Source: Rhodobacter capsulatus (GTDB lineage Bacteria; Pseudomonadota; Alphaproteobacteria; Rhodobacterales; Rhodobacteraceae). From it: 64,000 bases of DNA. Positions 16,145 to 25,311 of the stretch are shown piece after piece. A model generated the notes under the pieces. That model saw only the letters and a list, made by a program, of their open reading frames with translations. It was not told the DNA's origin and ran no database searches. The stretch is taken from contig NZ_SWJZ01000017.1 of the NCBI RefSeq assembly GCF_005144475.1, forward strand, positions 48,655-112,654, given 5' to 3'. Numbering within the stretch: position 1 is the stretch's first letter; each line of letters starts with the position of its first letter. A program made the position numbers and the translations under genes.

Positions 16145-16639
16145 ATGTTCCTGCGTGCCCGCCCTGCCCCCGTTGCCCTGTCGCTTGCGCTGGCGCTGGC
16201 GCTTTCGGGCTGCGGCATCGGCAAGTCGAAGCTGAACCCGTGGAACTGGTTCCAGCATGAAGAGGTGATGACGCTCGCGCCGAAGGACGGCTACCCGGAC
16301 GTCAAGAAAGACCCGCGCGAACTGATCGCCCAGGTCACCGCGCTCGAGGTGAAACAGACCCAGGGCGGCGCGATCGTCGCCGCCACCGGCCTGACGCCGA
16401 CCCAGGGCTGGTGGGGGGCGAAGCTTCTGGCGGAAAACGACGGCAAGCCGGTCGAGGGCGTGATGACCTATCGCTTCGTCGTCGCCTGGCCCGATCCGGG
16501 CAGCCCGGCGGCGACCCGCGTCAGCACCCCGCAATCGCGCGAGGTGACGGCGGCGGCCTTCATCAACAACGTCGTGCTGGCCGAGGTGACGAAGGTCGTG
16601 GTGATCGGCGCCGACACCCAGCGCTCGATCAGCCGCTGA
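16145..16639 (+). CDS. Putative lipoprotein of unknown function
   Basis: The 164-residue product begins with a hydrophobic signal and a lipobox LSGC with Cys23, so it should be lipid-anchored in the periplasm-facing membrane. The mature part has no domain I can name; it contains VTALEVKQTQGGAIVAATGL and a WPDP segment followed by VVVIGADTQRSISR. A GAGGTG ribosome site lies before the ATG. Its 3' end, including the stop codon, is duplicated in the next 30 bases and then followed by a terminator. Confidence 0.85.
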   Translation: MFLRARPAPVALSLALALALSGCGIGKSKLNPWNWFQHEEVMTLAPKDGYPDVKKDPRELIAQVTALEVKQTQGGAIVAATGLTPTQGWWGAKLLAENDGKPVEGVMTYRFVVAWPDPGSPAATRVSTPQSREVTAAAFINNVVLAEVTKVVVIGADTQRSISR

Positions 16640-16678
16640 CCGCGGCGGTCAATCGCGATCAGCCGCTGACCGCGGCGG
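16626..16678 (+). repeat. 30-bp tandem duplication spanning a stop codon
   Basis: The 23 bases beginning CGATCAGCCGCTGACCGCGG occur at 16626 and again at 16656, a 30-base period. The first copy carries the lipoprotein stop codon; the second copy lies in the 3' untranslated region. Confidence 0.9.
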
Positions 16679-16689
16679 GCCATCGCAAG

Positions 16690-16715
16690 GGGCGGTCCCG
16701 GGGGACCGCCCTTTT
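16690..16715 (+). terminator. Rho-independent terminator after the lipoprotein gene
   Basis: GGGCGGTCC pairs with GGACCGCCC around a short G-rich loop and is followed by TTTT. Confidence 0.85.
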
Positions 16716-16731
16716 CGGTCGGATCAGGCGC

Positions 16732-18612
16732 TCAATACTGCTCTTCGTAGTGATCGAGCGTGGCGGTGAAGCTGGCCGTGCCGCGGGTGGCACCGCCGAG
16801 CGACTGGAACAGCTCGGGCAGCGACGACGCGGGCATCAGCGCCTCGAACAGATCCCAGCCCTTGGCGGCCGGATCGGCCACGAAGCCCAGAACCTGCCCC
16901 TTGAGCCCCGACACCAGCGGCGAAAGCCCGCCCGCATAGGTCGAGGGCACCGAGATCACCACCTTGCTGACCGGCTGCAGAACGGCGGTGCCGATCTCGG
17001 CCAGCGCCTCGCGCAGCGCCATCTTGCCCGCGGTGCGGAAGGCATGGTCGGAACTGTCGACCGCATGATGCTTGCCGTCCGACAGGTTCACCGCCAGATC
17101 AACCACCGGATGCCCCTTCGGACCCGCCGCCAAGGCCTCGCGCGCGCCCGCCTCGACCGAGGGGATGTAGTTGCGCGGCACGGCCCCGCCCTTGACGGTT
17201 TCGGTGAAGCGGAAGCCCTCGCCGCGGGCGAGCGGGCTGACCTCGATCACCACATCGGCGAATTGCCCGGCGCCGCCCGATTGCTTGCGGTGGCGATATT
17301 GTTTCTGCGCCGTGCCGGTGATGGTTTCGCAAAGCGCCGCGACCAGCGGTGCCGTGGCCAGTTTCAGCCCGAAATCGGCCTCGAGCTTTTCCAGCACCCG
17401 GCGCAGATGCAGCGGGCCCTGCGTGCCCAGCACGGTCTTGCCGGTCGCGGGATCGGTGCCAAGGCTCAGCCCGGGGTCGATTTCCAGCAGCTTCGGCAAG
17501 GCGGCGGCCAGCCGGGTCTCGTCGCGCTCGTTTTCGGGTTCCAGAATCAGCCGGTGGTTCGCCGCATGCGGCGCCATCCAGTCGGGATTGGGCAGGATGC
17601 CTTCGCCGGTGTAAAGCGGGCCGGTCAGGCTCAGGTGATCGGTCTTCACCGTCAGCCCGATATCCCCCGGCTTCAGCGCCCCAAGCGGGGTCTTGCCATC
17701 GACATCGACGATCGAGCCCACGGCCGCGCCGCACAGCTTCGCCCCGGGCGCCACACCCTCGGACAGCGCGCGGATCAGCACCGTCTTGCCCAGATGCTTG
17801 ACGGTATCGGCCAAGGCGCCCACCGCCAGCGCGCCGATGCGTTCCTTCGTCTCGGCCACACCCGGCACTTCGTGGCGCAGGCTCTTCATCAGCCGCATAA
17901 TGCCGTTGCCATGCCCGGCCGAACCCAGCAGCGCGGGCAGAAGATCGTGATGTTGCAAGACCTTGGTCGAGACCTCATAGACCTCGTCGGTCATCGGGGC
18001 CTGATCCTCGATCAGCTCGGTCAAAAGCGCCTCGTCGAAATCGGCCAGATGTTCGAGCAGTTCCGCCCGGGCCTCGGCCTCGCGGTCGCGGATTTCGGCG
18101 GGCAGTTCCATCAGCGAGGAGCGCGCATGATCGTGATATTCCCAGGCGCGTTCGGAAATCAGATCGACCGCGCCGATCACCTGGCCGTCCTTGCGGATCG
18201 GGATCTGCCGCAGCACGATTCCATGCGGGCAAAAGGCCTGCAACGCCGCCACGATTTCACTGGTGCGATCCTGCGCGATGTCGATCTTGTTGATGAAGAT
18301 GAAGGTCGGCAGGGCCGCGGCCTCGACCAGCCGCAGATAGGGCGCGCAGAGCACCGCGGCCTCGGTCTCGGCGGGAATGCACAAAACGACGGCATCCGAG
18401 GCTGCAAGCATCGGGCCAAGCTGCGGCAGATGGTCGGCCCCCCCGGGCGCGTCCAGAAGCGCCCAGTCTTCCCCCATGAAAGCGAAGCGCGTCACGGCGG
18501 TCTCGCCGAAAAGCACATGTTTGCGCGGTTTGGCCCCTTCGAGCGTGGCCAACGCCTCGGCAAGCGTGGTCTTGCCGGCCTGCGATGGGCCTACGATGGA
18601 TACGACTTTCAT
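16732..18612 (-). CDS. Divergent EF-G-like translational GTPase
   Basis: The 626-residue protein keeps the EF-G architecture: G domain with P-loop GPSQAGKTTL, G4 FINKIDI, a domain II stretch, ANHRLILEPENERDE, then domain IV/V segments ending in YEEQY. The switch II motif is DAPGGADHL instead of DTPGHVDF, so the catalytic His of translational GTPases is replaced by Gly, and no RGITI-like switch I is visible. It is about 70 residues shorter than EF-G. It belongs to the EF-G-like group often annotated simply as elongation factor G; the housekeeping fusA must be elsewhere. The ATG at 18612 follows a perfect AGGAGGTG. It is divergent from metZ. Confidence 0.85.
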   Translation of the reverse strand: MKVVSIVGPSQAGKTTLAEALATLEGAKPRKHVLFGETAVTRFAFMGEDWALLDAPGGADHLPQLGPMLAASDAVVLCIPAETEAAVLCAPYLRLVEAAALPTFIFINKIDIAQDRTSEIVAALQAFCPHGIVLRQIPIRKDGQVIGAVDLISERAWEYHDHARSSLMELPAEIRDREAEARAELLEHLADFDEALLTELIEDQAPMTDEVYEVSTKVLQHHDLLPALLGSAGHGNGIMRLMKSLRHEVPGVAETKERIGALAVGALADTVKHLGKTVLIRALSEGVAPGAKLCGAAVGSIVDVDGKTPLGALKPGDIGLTVKTDHLSLTGPLYTGEGILPNPDWMAPHAANHRLILEPENERDETRLAAALPKLLEIDPGLSLGTDPATGKTVLGTQGPLHLRRVLEKLEADFGLKLATAPLVAALCETITGTAQKQYRHRKQSGGAGQFADVVIEVSPLARGEGFRFTETVKGGAVPRNYIPSVEAGAREALAAGPKGHPVVDLAVNLSDGKHHAVDSSDHAFRTAGKMALREALAEIGTAVLQPVSKVVISVPSTYAGGLSPLVSGLKGQVLGFVADPAAKGWDLFEALMPASSLPELFQSLGGATRGTASFTATLDHYEEQY

Positions 18613-18633
18613 TGGGCACCTCCTCGGGTCTGT

Positions 18634-18656
18634 TGCGCCCGTCATTTTGGGGCGCA
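18634..18656. promoter_or_regulatory. Inverted repeat in the EF-G-like/metZ divergent region
   Basis: TGCGCCC and GGGCGCA are separated by nine bases, close to the start of the EF-G-like gene. It is a possible operator for either gene, with no family match. Confidence 0.3.
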
Positions 18657-18752
18657 TGTGATTCTCTTAAAGGTTTGAACCGACCCCGGCCTTGACCCAT
18701 GCCAAACAGCGGCTTATCCGAAGAAATTCCGCAAGATCCCGGGGAGACGACG

Positions 18753-19952
18753 ATGAGCGAGTGGCGCACACGCACGAAACTGGTCCACGAGGGGATCCGG
18801 CGCAGCCAGTTCGGCGAGATGGCCGAGGCGCTGTTTCTGACACAGGGGTTCATCTACCCCTCGGCCGGGGCCGCCGAGGCGCGGTTCATCGAGGCCGGCG
18901 AGGATGAATTCATCTATGCCCGCTACGGCAACCCGACGACGCGGATGTTCGAAGACCGGATGGCCGCGATCGAGGGCACCGAGGATGCCTTTGCCTGCGC
19001 CTCGGGCATGGCGGCGATCAACGGCGCGCTGAGCTGCTGCCTCAAGGCGGGCGATCATGTCGTCGCGGCGCGGCAGATGTTCGGGTCCTGCCTGCATGTG
19101 CTGAAGGTGCTGGCCGGGTTCGGCGTCGAGGTGACGCTGATCGACGGCGCCGATCTTGAAAACTGGCGCGCGGCGGTCAAGGCCACGACAAAGATCTGCT
19201 TCTTCGAAAGCGTGTCCAATCCGGGGCTTGAGGTGATCGACATCGCGGGCGTCTCTGAGATCGCCCATGCGGTCGGTGCGATCGTGGTGGTCGACAACGC
19301 CTTCGCCTCGCCGATCTTTTCGCGCGCCGTGGACCTTGGCGCCGATGTCATCGTCTATTCGGCAACGAAACACATCGACGGCGGCGGGCGGGTGCTGGGC
19401 GGCGTCGTCTGCGGCACGCGCGACTTCATCCGGGGCCCGCTGGAAACTTACGTCAAGCACACCGGCGGCGCGATGAGCCCGTTTCATGCCTGGCTTTTGC
19501 TCAATGGCCTGCAGACGCTGGATCTGCGGGTGCGCGCGCAGGCGGCTTCGGCCAAGGCGGTCGCCGAGGCGATCGACGGCCATCCGCATGTGAACCGGGT
19601 GATCTATCCGGGGTTGGCCAGCCACCCGCAACATGCGCTGGCGATGGCGCAGATGGGCGCGGGCGGCACGATGCTGGGGATCGATTTCGAGGGTGGCAAG
19701 GACGTCGCCTTCCGCTTCCTTGACGCGCTCGATGTGGTGTCGATCTCGAACAACCTGGGCGATGCGAAATCGATCGCGACGCATCCGGCGACGACGACGC
19801 ACAAGAACCTGACCGATGAGGACCGGGCCCTGATCGGCATCACCCCCGGTCTGGTGCGGATTTCCTTCGGCATCGAGGATACGGCCGATCTGGTCGAGGA
19901 CATCCGCTCGGCGCTGGAAGTCGCTTTGGGCGAATGCGGCGAGGCGGGCTGA
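18753..19952 (+). CDS. metZ: O-succinylhomoserine sulfhydrylase
   Basis: The 399-residue PLP enzyme of the Cys/Met metabolism family makes homocysteine directly from O-succinylhomoserine and sulfide. The PLP lysine is Lys206 in YSATKHIDGGGRVLGG. Other family segments are YARYGNPTTRMFE, CASGMAAI and VDNAFASP, and the SIATHPATTTH loop fits sulfhydrylases/gamma-synthases. The ATG at 18753 has GGGGAGA upstream; an in-frame ATG at 18699 lacks this. MetY (acetyl-homoserine) is an alternative, but the length and sequence favour MetZ. I looked for a SAM riboswitch in the leader and saw none. Confidence 0.92.
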   Translation: MSEWRTRTKLVHEGIRRSQFGEMAEALFLTQGFIYPSAGAAEARFIEAGEDEFIYARYGNPTTRMFEDRMAAIEGTEDAFACASGMAAINGALSCCLKAGDHVVAARQMFGSCLHVLKVLAGFGVEVTLIDGADLENWRAAVKATTKICFFESVSNPGLEVIDIAGVSEIAHAVGAIVVVDNAFASPIFSRAVDLGADVIVYSATKHIDGGGRVLGGVVCGTRDFIRGPLETYVKHTGGAMSPFHAWLLLNGLQTLDLRVRAQAASAKAVAEAIDGHPHVNRVIYPGLASHPQHALAMAQMGAGGTMLGIDFEGGKDVAFRFLDALDVVSISNNLGDAKSIATHPATTTHKNLTDEDRALIGITPGLVRISFGIEDTADLVEDIRSALEVALGECGEAG

Positions 19953-19990
19953 ACGCGGATCAGGCGCAAGGCCTTGAAATAGCTATGGTC

Positions 19991-20029
19991 TTGAAAGCGG
20001 GGGGACGCGATGCGCCCCTCCGCTTTCAA
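19991..20029. terminator. Strong hairpin between metZ and folE2
   Basis: TTGAAAGCGG plus GGGG pairs with CCCC-T-CCGCTTTCAA around a ten-base loop. There is no T-run after it, so it may be a processing or stabilising 3' hairpin instead of a classical terminator. Confidence 0.6.
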
Positions 20030-20160
20030 CCCTGACGCGAATTGCATTGCAGTTTAGAAGATTTTCCCGGCGCTTTCGTCGTTTCTTGTGCAACTTCGGT
20101 TGGACTTTCCGCGTCTCACTCCCATATCGAATTTTGCGCGACAGGCGAAAGGGAGACGCC

Positions 20161-21267
20161 ATGAATATCCACGGACGCATCGACACGCCCGACACGGCAG
20201 AAGCCAAGGCCGCGCTTGAGCTGCTGCGGGCCTTTGTGGCACAGGCGCATCCCGCCGAGGTGGCGGCGCTTGACCCGGCGATTGCCCGTCTTTTCAACCC
20301 GGTGCCCGGCCCCTATCCGGAGCTGGCCCGCAGCTATGACGCCGAGTTCCGCCCCGATGACGCCTACAAGGCTGCGATGCCCGATCTGCAGAACGGGCCG
20401 TCCTCGCTGATCCGCGGCGCGAAGACCCGGATCGAACATGTGGGGATCTCGAACTTCCGCCTGCCGATCCGCTACAAGCTGCGCCCCGAAAACGGCAAGG
20501 ACGGTGGCGATGTGATGCTGGAAACCTCGGTCACCGGCACGGTCAGCCTTGAAGCCGAAAAGAAGGGCATCAACATGTCGCGCATCCTGCGCAGCTTCTA
20601 TGCCCATTCGGAAAGCGAATTTTCCTTCGAGGTGATGGCGGCGGCGCTGGATGACTACATCGACCATCTGGAAAGCTTCGACGCGCGGCTGATGATGCGG
20701 TTTTCGCTGCCGCTGCAGGTGGACAGCCTGCGGTCCGGTCTGCGCGGCTGGCAATATTACGACATCGCGCTGGAGCTGGTCGAACAGGCGGGGGTGCGGA
20801 CCAAGATCGTGCATCTCGACTACGTCTATTCCTCGACCTGCCCCTGCTCGCTGGAGCTGTCGGAAGATGCCCGGATCCGCCGCGGTCGGCTGGCGACGCC
20901 GCATTCGCAACGCTCGGTGGCGCGGATTTCGGTGGTGATCGAGCCGGGCAAGACGCTGTGGTTCGAAGACCTGATCGAGATCGCCCGGGCGAATGTGCCG
21001 ACGGAAACCCAGGTGATGGTGAAGCGCGAGGACGAACAGGCCTTTGCCGAACTGAACGCCGCCAATCCGATCTTTGTCGAAGATGCGGTGCGCTCTTTCG
21101 CGGCGGGCCTGATGGCCGAACCGCGGGTGGGCGATTTCCGCGTCATCGCCAGCCATCAGGAAAGCCTGCACAGCCACGATGCGGTGGCCGTGCTGACGGA
21201 AGGCCCCACTTTCGCCAGCGCGAGCCTTGATCCGAAATTGTTCGCATCGCTTGTGCATGCCGGGTAA
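20161..21267 (+). CDS. folE2: GTP cyclohydrolase I type FolE2
   Basis: The 368-residue protein is of the COG1469/FolE2 type, longer than and unrelated in motif to FolE. Family segments include GAKTRIEHVGISNFRLPIRY, LETSVTGTVSLEAEKKGINM, YVYSSTCPCSLELSEDARI and RVIASHQESLHSHDAVAVL. It produces 7,8-dihydroneopterin triphosphate for folate. The ATG at 20161 is preceded by AAAGGGAG; the open frame extends upstream without a better start. In many bacteria FolE2 replaces the zinc-dependent FolE under Zur control, but I saw no Zur-type palindrome here, so it may be the constitutive enzyme. Confidence 0.95.
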   Translation: MNIHGRIDTPDTAEAKAALELLRAFVAQAHPAEVAALDPAIARLFNPVPGPYPELARSYDAEFRPDDAYKAAMPDLQNGPSSLIRGAKTRIEHVGISNFRLPIRYKLRPENGKDGGDVMLETSVTGTVSLEAEKKGINMSRILRSFYAHSESEFSFEVMAAALDDYIDHLESFDARLMMRFSLPLQVDSLRSGLRGWQYYDIALELVEQAGVRTKIVHLDYVYSSTCPCSLELSEDARIRRGRLATPHSQRSVARISVVIEPGKTLWFEDLIEIARANVPTETQVMVKREDEQAFAELNAANPIFVEDAVRSFAAGLMAEPRVGDFRVIASHQESLHSHDAVAVLTEGPTFASASLDPKLFASLVHAG

Positions 21268-21273
21268 CGCGGT

Positions 21274-21293
21274 GCGGAAGGCGCCCCTTCCGC
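21274..21293 (+). terminator. Hairpin after folE2
   Basis: GCGGAAGG and CCTTCCGC close a CGCC loop right after the stop codon. There is no T-run, so termination strength is unclear. Confidence 0.55.
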
Positions 21294-21432
21294 CCGTGTG
21301 ACCCGCGCCCCCCGGGATATTCCGCATCGGCATCGGGTTTGCCGCGCGGGATCGCCCGGGGGGTTCGTATTTGCGGGAACAAAAACCGAACAGGCCTTGG
21401 CTTTGCCGGTACGCAAGCTATAGTGGCGCCCC

Positions 21433-23784
21433 ATGAGCAGTATCCTTGATGATGACGATTTCGGCGGGCTGAGCCTGTCGCAACGCGCCATGATGGCGGC
21501 GCGGGGGCCTGTCGGCACGCCCTGGCTGGATGGCTTGAACGACGCGCAGCGGCGGGCGGTCGAGGCGCTTGATGGCCCCGTTCTGATGCTTGCGGGCGCG
21601 GGCACCGGCAAGACCAAGGCGCTGACCTCGCGCATCGCGCATCTGATCCATTCCGGCCGCGCCCGGCCGAACGAGGTTCTGGCCGTCACCTTCACCAACA
21701 AGGCGGCGCGGGAAATGAAAGACCGCATCGGCCGTCTGATGGGCCAGACGCTGGAAGGGATGCCGTGGCTGGGCACCTTCCACTCGGTCTGCGTCAAGCA
21801 GCTGCGCCGTCACGCGGAACTTGTCGGGCTGCGCTCGAACTTCACGATTCTGGATACCGACGACCAGATCCGGCTGCTGAAACAGCTGATCATCGCCGCG
21901 AACATGGACGAAAAGCGCTGGCCCGCGCGGCAGTTGGCCGGGTTGATCGACAGCTGGAAGAACCGCGCCTGGACGCCCGACCATGTTCGCGGCGAGGAGA
22001 CGGCGCATTTCAACAACCGCGGTTCCGAGCTTTACGCCGCCTATCAGGACCGGTTGCGCACGCTGAACGCCGTCGATTTCGGCGATCTGCTGCTGCACAT
22101 GGTGACGATCTTTCAGCGTCACCCCGACGTGCTGCAGCAGTATCAGCGCTGGTTCAAATATATCCTTGTCGACGAATATCAGGACACCAACACGGCACAA
22201 TATCTGTGGCTGCGGCTCTTGGCTCAGGCGCATCGCAACATCTGCTGCGTCGGTGATGACGACCAGTCGATCTACGGCTGGCGCGGCGCCGAGGTGGGCA
22301 ATATCCTGCGGTTCGAAAAGGATTTTCCCGGCGCCGTGGTGGTGCGTCTGGAACAGAATTACCGCTCGACCGAACATATTCTGGCGGCGGCCTCCGGCCT
22401 GATCGCCGCCAACCGCGACCGGCTGGGAAAAGAGCTGTGGACCGCCGAAGCGGGCGGCGAAAAGGTCCGGCTGATCGGCCATTGGGACGGTGACGAAGAG
22501 GCACGCTGGATCGGCGAAGAGGTCGAGAGCCTGTCGCGCGGCACCCGTGGCCTTGATCCCATCCCGTTGAACGGACAGGCGATTCTGGTCCGCGCCAGCC
22601 ATCAGATGCGCGCCTTCGAGGACCGGTTCCTGACCATCGGCCTGCCCTATCGCGTCATCGGCGGGCCGCGGTTCTATGAACGGCAGGAAATCCGCGATGC
22701 GATGGCCTATTTCCGGCTCGCCGTGTCGCCCGACGACGATCTGGCGTTCGAGCGGGTGGTGAACCTGCCCAAGCGGGGCTTGGGCGACAAGGCGCAGGCG
22801 GTGATCCAGACCAGCGCGCGCGCGGCCGAGGCGGGTCTGGTGATGGGCGCGAAAGCCGCGCTGCAGCAGGGCGCGATCAGCGGCAAGGCGGCGGGGGCCT
22901 TGCGCGCGTTCCTGGACGGCATCGGGCGCTGGCATGCGGCGGTGTTGGAGAATGCCGATCATGTGCGGCTGGCCGAAACCATTCTGGAGGACAGCGGCTA
23001 TACCGACATGTGGCTGGCCGACAAGACGCCCGAGGCGCCGGGGCGGCTGGAGAACCTGAAGGAACTCGTCAAGGCACTGGAGGGGTTCGAGAACCTGCAG
23101 GGGTTCCTTGAACACGTCGCGCTGATCATGGACAACGACAAGGACCAGTCCGAGGACAAGGTCTCGATCATGACGCTGCATGCGGCGAAGGGGCTGGAAT
23201 TTCCCGCCGTCTTCCTGCCCGGCTGGGAAGATGGGCTGTTCCCGAGCCAGCGCGCGCTGGACGAGGGCGGGCTGCGCGCGCTCGAGGAAGAGCGGCGGCT
23301 GGCTTACGTGGGCATCACCCGGGCCGAGGCCTTGTGCACGATTTCCTTTGCGGGCAACCGCCGCGTCTACGGGCAATGGCAGTCGCAACTGCCCTCGCGC
23401 TTCATCGACGAATTGCCCGCCGCGCGGGTCGAGGTGCTGACCCCGCCCGGGCTTTACGGCGGCGGTTTCGGGGCGGCGACGCAGACCGGCTTTGGCAGTC
23501 TTGAGAGCCGCGCGACCAAGGCCGATGTCTACAATTCCCCGGGCTGGAAGCGGATGGAAACCCGCGCGACGGAACCGCCGCGGCCAAAGGCGCGCACGGT
23601 GACGACGGTGGACAGCGTCGCCTTTGGCGTGGGCGACCGGGTGTTCCATGTCAAGTTCGGCTATGGCGAGGTGATCGATCTGGAAGGCGATACCGCCTTG
23701 ATCGAATTCGAGAAAGCCGGATCGAAACACGTCAAGGCCGGGTTCCTGAAACCCGCTGTCGGGCTTGACGACGTGCCGTTCTGA
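21433..23784 (+). CDS. uvrD: UvrD/PcrA-type superfamily I DNA helicase
   Basis: The 783-residue enzyme is a 3'-5' helicase for nucleotide excision and mismatch repair. Walker A is AGAGTGKTKAL (residues 54-64), motif Ia TFTNKAAREMK, motif II VDEYQDTN, motif III GDDDQSIYGWRGA, motif IV LEQNYRST, motif V TLHAAKGLEFPAVFLPGWED and motif VI YVGITRAE. The C terminus holds the Tudor-like PcrA/UvrD domain (GDRVFHVKFGYGEVIDLEGD). The N-terminal 35 residues are an acidic extension. A weak ribosome site precedes the ATG. Eight bases after the stop a ~216-base repeat begins that is found again, inverted, after purN. Confidence 0.95.
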   Translation: MSSILDDDDFGGLSLSQRAMMAARGPVGTPWLDGLNDAQRRAVEALDGPVLMLAGAGTGKTKALTSRIAHLIHSGRARPNEVLAVTFTNKAAREMKDRIGRLMGQTLEGMPWLGTFHSVCVKQLRRHAELVGLRSNFTILDTDDQIRLLKQLIIAANMDEKRWPARQLAGLIDSWKNRAWTPDHVRGEETAHFNNRGSELYAAYQDRLRTLNAVDFGDLLLHMVTIFQRHPDVLQQYQRWFKYILVDEYQDTNTAQYLWLRLLAQAHRNICCVGDDDQSIYGWRGAEVGNILRFEKDFPGAVVVRLEQNYRSTEHILAAASGLIAANRDRLGKELWTAEAGGEKVRLIGHWDGDEEARWIGEEVESLSRGTRGLDPIPLNGQAILVRASHQMRAFEDRFLTIGLPYRVIGGPRFYERQEIRDAMAYFRLAVSPDDDLAFERVVNLPKRGLGDKAQAVIQTSARAAEAGLVMGAKAALQQGAISGKAAGALRAFLDGIGRWHAAVLENADHVRLAETILEDSGYTDMWLADKTPEAPGRLENLKELVKALEGFENLQGFLEHVALIMDNDKDQSEDKVSIMTLHAAKGLEFPAVFLPGWEDGLFPSQRALDEGGLRALEEERRLAYVGITRAEALCTISFAGNRRVYGQWQSQLPSRFIDELPAARVEVLTPPGLYGGGFGAATQTGFGSLESRATKADVYNSPGWKRMETRATEPPRPKARTVTTVDSVAFGVGDRVFHVKFGYGEVIDLEGDTALIEFEKAGSKHVKAGFLKPAVGLDDVPF

Positions 23785-23791
23785 GCCCCCT

Positions 23792-24007
23792 GCCTGATCT
23801 GGCCGAGGCCATCGCCGAGGTCACGCGACACATCAGCCCCGTATCCGGCCGCGGCCCAAAGGCCGTCGGCCAGCGCCCGCCCCGCCCTCGGCGGGCGCTT
23901 CTCGCCCGCCGGGTCAGGCGCCGGCCTCTGTCGTGCTTGGGGAAACGGTCGTGATGCAGCCGTTATGAAACGGGCGGGGAAAGGCGATGCCTTTCCTTCT
24001 CCGCCCG
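23792..24007 (+). repeat. ~216-bp repeat, copy 1 (after uvrD)
   Basis: It begins GCCTGATCTGGCCGAGGCCA and ends in a hairpin where CGGGCGGGGAAAGGC pairs with GCCTTTCC...CCGCCCG. By eye it aligns over its whole length with the reverse complement of 25312-25528; the first 36 bases differ at one position. It also holds a strong GC-rich dyad in its middle. No start codon and ribosome site make it a convincing gene. Confidence 0.85.
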
Positions 24008-24023
24008 AAAAACCGTGGCAGTT

Positions 24024-25178
24024 TCAGACCTGCACCACCCGCACCGCCCCGCCCGAGGCGGTCAGCGCGATCTCGCCCTTGGCCAGCCGCAGCGCGTCAT
24101 TGCCGAAGACATCGAGCCGCCAGCCGTTCAGCGCCGCCACGTCGCGTTTGCCCGCGGCGATCCGGTCCAGATCCGAGGCGGTGGCGATCAGCTTCGCCGC
24201 CACCCCGGCCTCCTCGGATTTCGCCTTCAAAAGCACCCGCAGCAGATCGGCCAAGGCCGTGTTCACCTGCAGCTGCGCATCTTCATCCGGCACACGCGGG
24301 AAATCCTCGGGCTTGGTGTCAAGCCCGGCCTTCACCGCCGCGATGATCCCATCGGCAATGTCGCCCCGCCGCGCCTCGCGCAAAAGCAGCCGCGACTTGC
24401 CCAGCTCATCCAGCGACACCGGCTTCGTCGAGGCCAGTTCCAGCAGCGCATCATCCTTGAACACGCGCGAGCGCGGGATGTTCTTGCCCTGCGCATAGAT
24501 CTCGCGGAAGCGAGCCAATTCGCGCACGACGGCCATGAACCGCCCCGAATTCGTCCGCGTCTTCACCCGTTCCCAGGCATCCTCGGGGCGGGTGATATAG
24601 GTTTCGGGGTTCAGAAGGATCGCCTCTTCCTCCTCGACCCATTGCTCGCGGCCCGATTTGCGCAGCTCTTTCGAGAGGAATTCGTAGATCACCCGCAGAT
24701 GCGTGACATCGGCCAGCGCATAGGCCTTTTGCGCATCGGTCAGCGGACGGCGCGACCAGTCGGTGAAACGCGAGGTCTTGTCGAGCGACTGCTTGGCGAT
24801 CTTTTTCACCAGCGTTTCATAGCCGACCTGCTCGCCAAAGCCGCAGACCATCGCCGCGACCTGCGTGTCAAAGAGCGGCAGCGGGAAGACCCCGGCTTCG
24901 GTGAAGAAAATCTCCAGATCCTGCCGGGCGGCGTGAAACACTTTGACCGTCGCCTGATGCCGGAAGAGGTCGTAAAGCGGTTCCAGCGACAGGCCTTCGA
25001 CCAGCGGATCAAGCAGAACCGCCTCGCCGTCCTTGCCGGGAAGCGCCATCTGCACAAGACAGAGCTTCGACCAATAGGTGCGTTCGCGCAGGAACTCGGT
25101 ATCGACCGTCACATAGGGGGCAGCCTTGGCGCGGGTGCAGAACTGCTCCAGTGCGTCGGTGGTGGTAATCGTCTGCAT
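24024..25178 (-). CDS. rnd: Ribonuclease D
   Basis: The 384-residue DEDD-family 3'-5' exoribonuclease trims tRNA and other stable RNA. Exo I is VTVDTEFLRE (Asp26, Glu28), exo II HAARQDLEIFF, and exo III the Tyr/Asp set in AYALADVTHLRVIYEFL. An HRDC domain follows from about residue 210 (LARFREIYAQGKNIPRSRVF), and the length is as in E. coli RNase D. The ATG has AAAGG upstream. It stands alone on the minus strand, enclosed by the two inverted copies of a ~216-base repeat. Confidence 0.95.
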   Translation of the reverse strand: MQTITTTDALEQFCTRAKAAPYVTVDTEFLRERTYWSKLCLVQMALPGKDGEAVLLDPLVEGLSLEPLYDLFRHQATVKVFHAARQDLEIFFTEAGVFPLPLFDTQVAAMVCGFGEQVGYETLVKKIAKQSLDKTSRFTDWSRRPLTDAQKAYALADVTHLRVIYEFLSKELRKSGREQWVEEEEAILLNPETYITRPEDAWERVKTRTNSGRFMAVVRELARFREIYAQGKNIPRSRVFKDDALLELASTKPVSLDELGKSRLLLREARRGDIADGIIAAVKAGLDTKPEDFPRVPDEDAQLQVNTALADLLRVLLKAKSEEAGVAAKLIATASDLDRIAAGKRDVAALNGWRLDVFGNDALRLAKGEIALTASGGAVRVVQV

Positions 25179-25311
25179 CGTGCCTTTCCCGGGGATCGCG
25201 GGGTCATCCCGCCCATATCTTCGGTTTAGGCATTTGTCCGCACAAAGGAAAGCGTGTCGTTGCAGGAATGCACAAAAGGTTGTGAGCCGGACCGCGGGCG
25301 ACAGGTCTGAT

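Noticed and set aside
16411..18678. Plus-strand open frame over the EF-G-like gene
   Set aside because: No ribosome site, no domain, repetitive His/Arg/Gln composition.
18613..18752. SAM riboswitch before metZ
   Set aside because: No SAM-II-type pseudoknot elements could be found by eye.
20030..20160. Zur box before folE2
   Set aside because: No TGTTATA-type palindrome in the leader.
23965..24498. Open frame beginning in repeat copy 1 and running into rnd antisense
   Set aside because: No ribosome site; Ser/Ala-rich translation; start lies in a hairpin.
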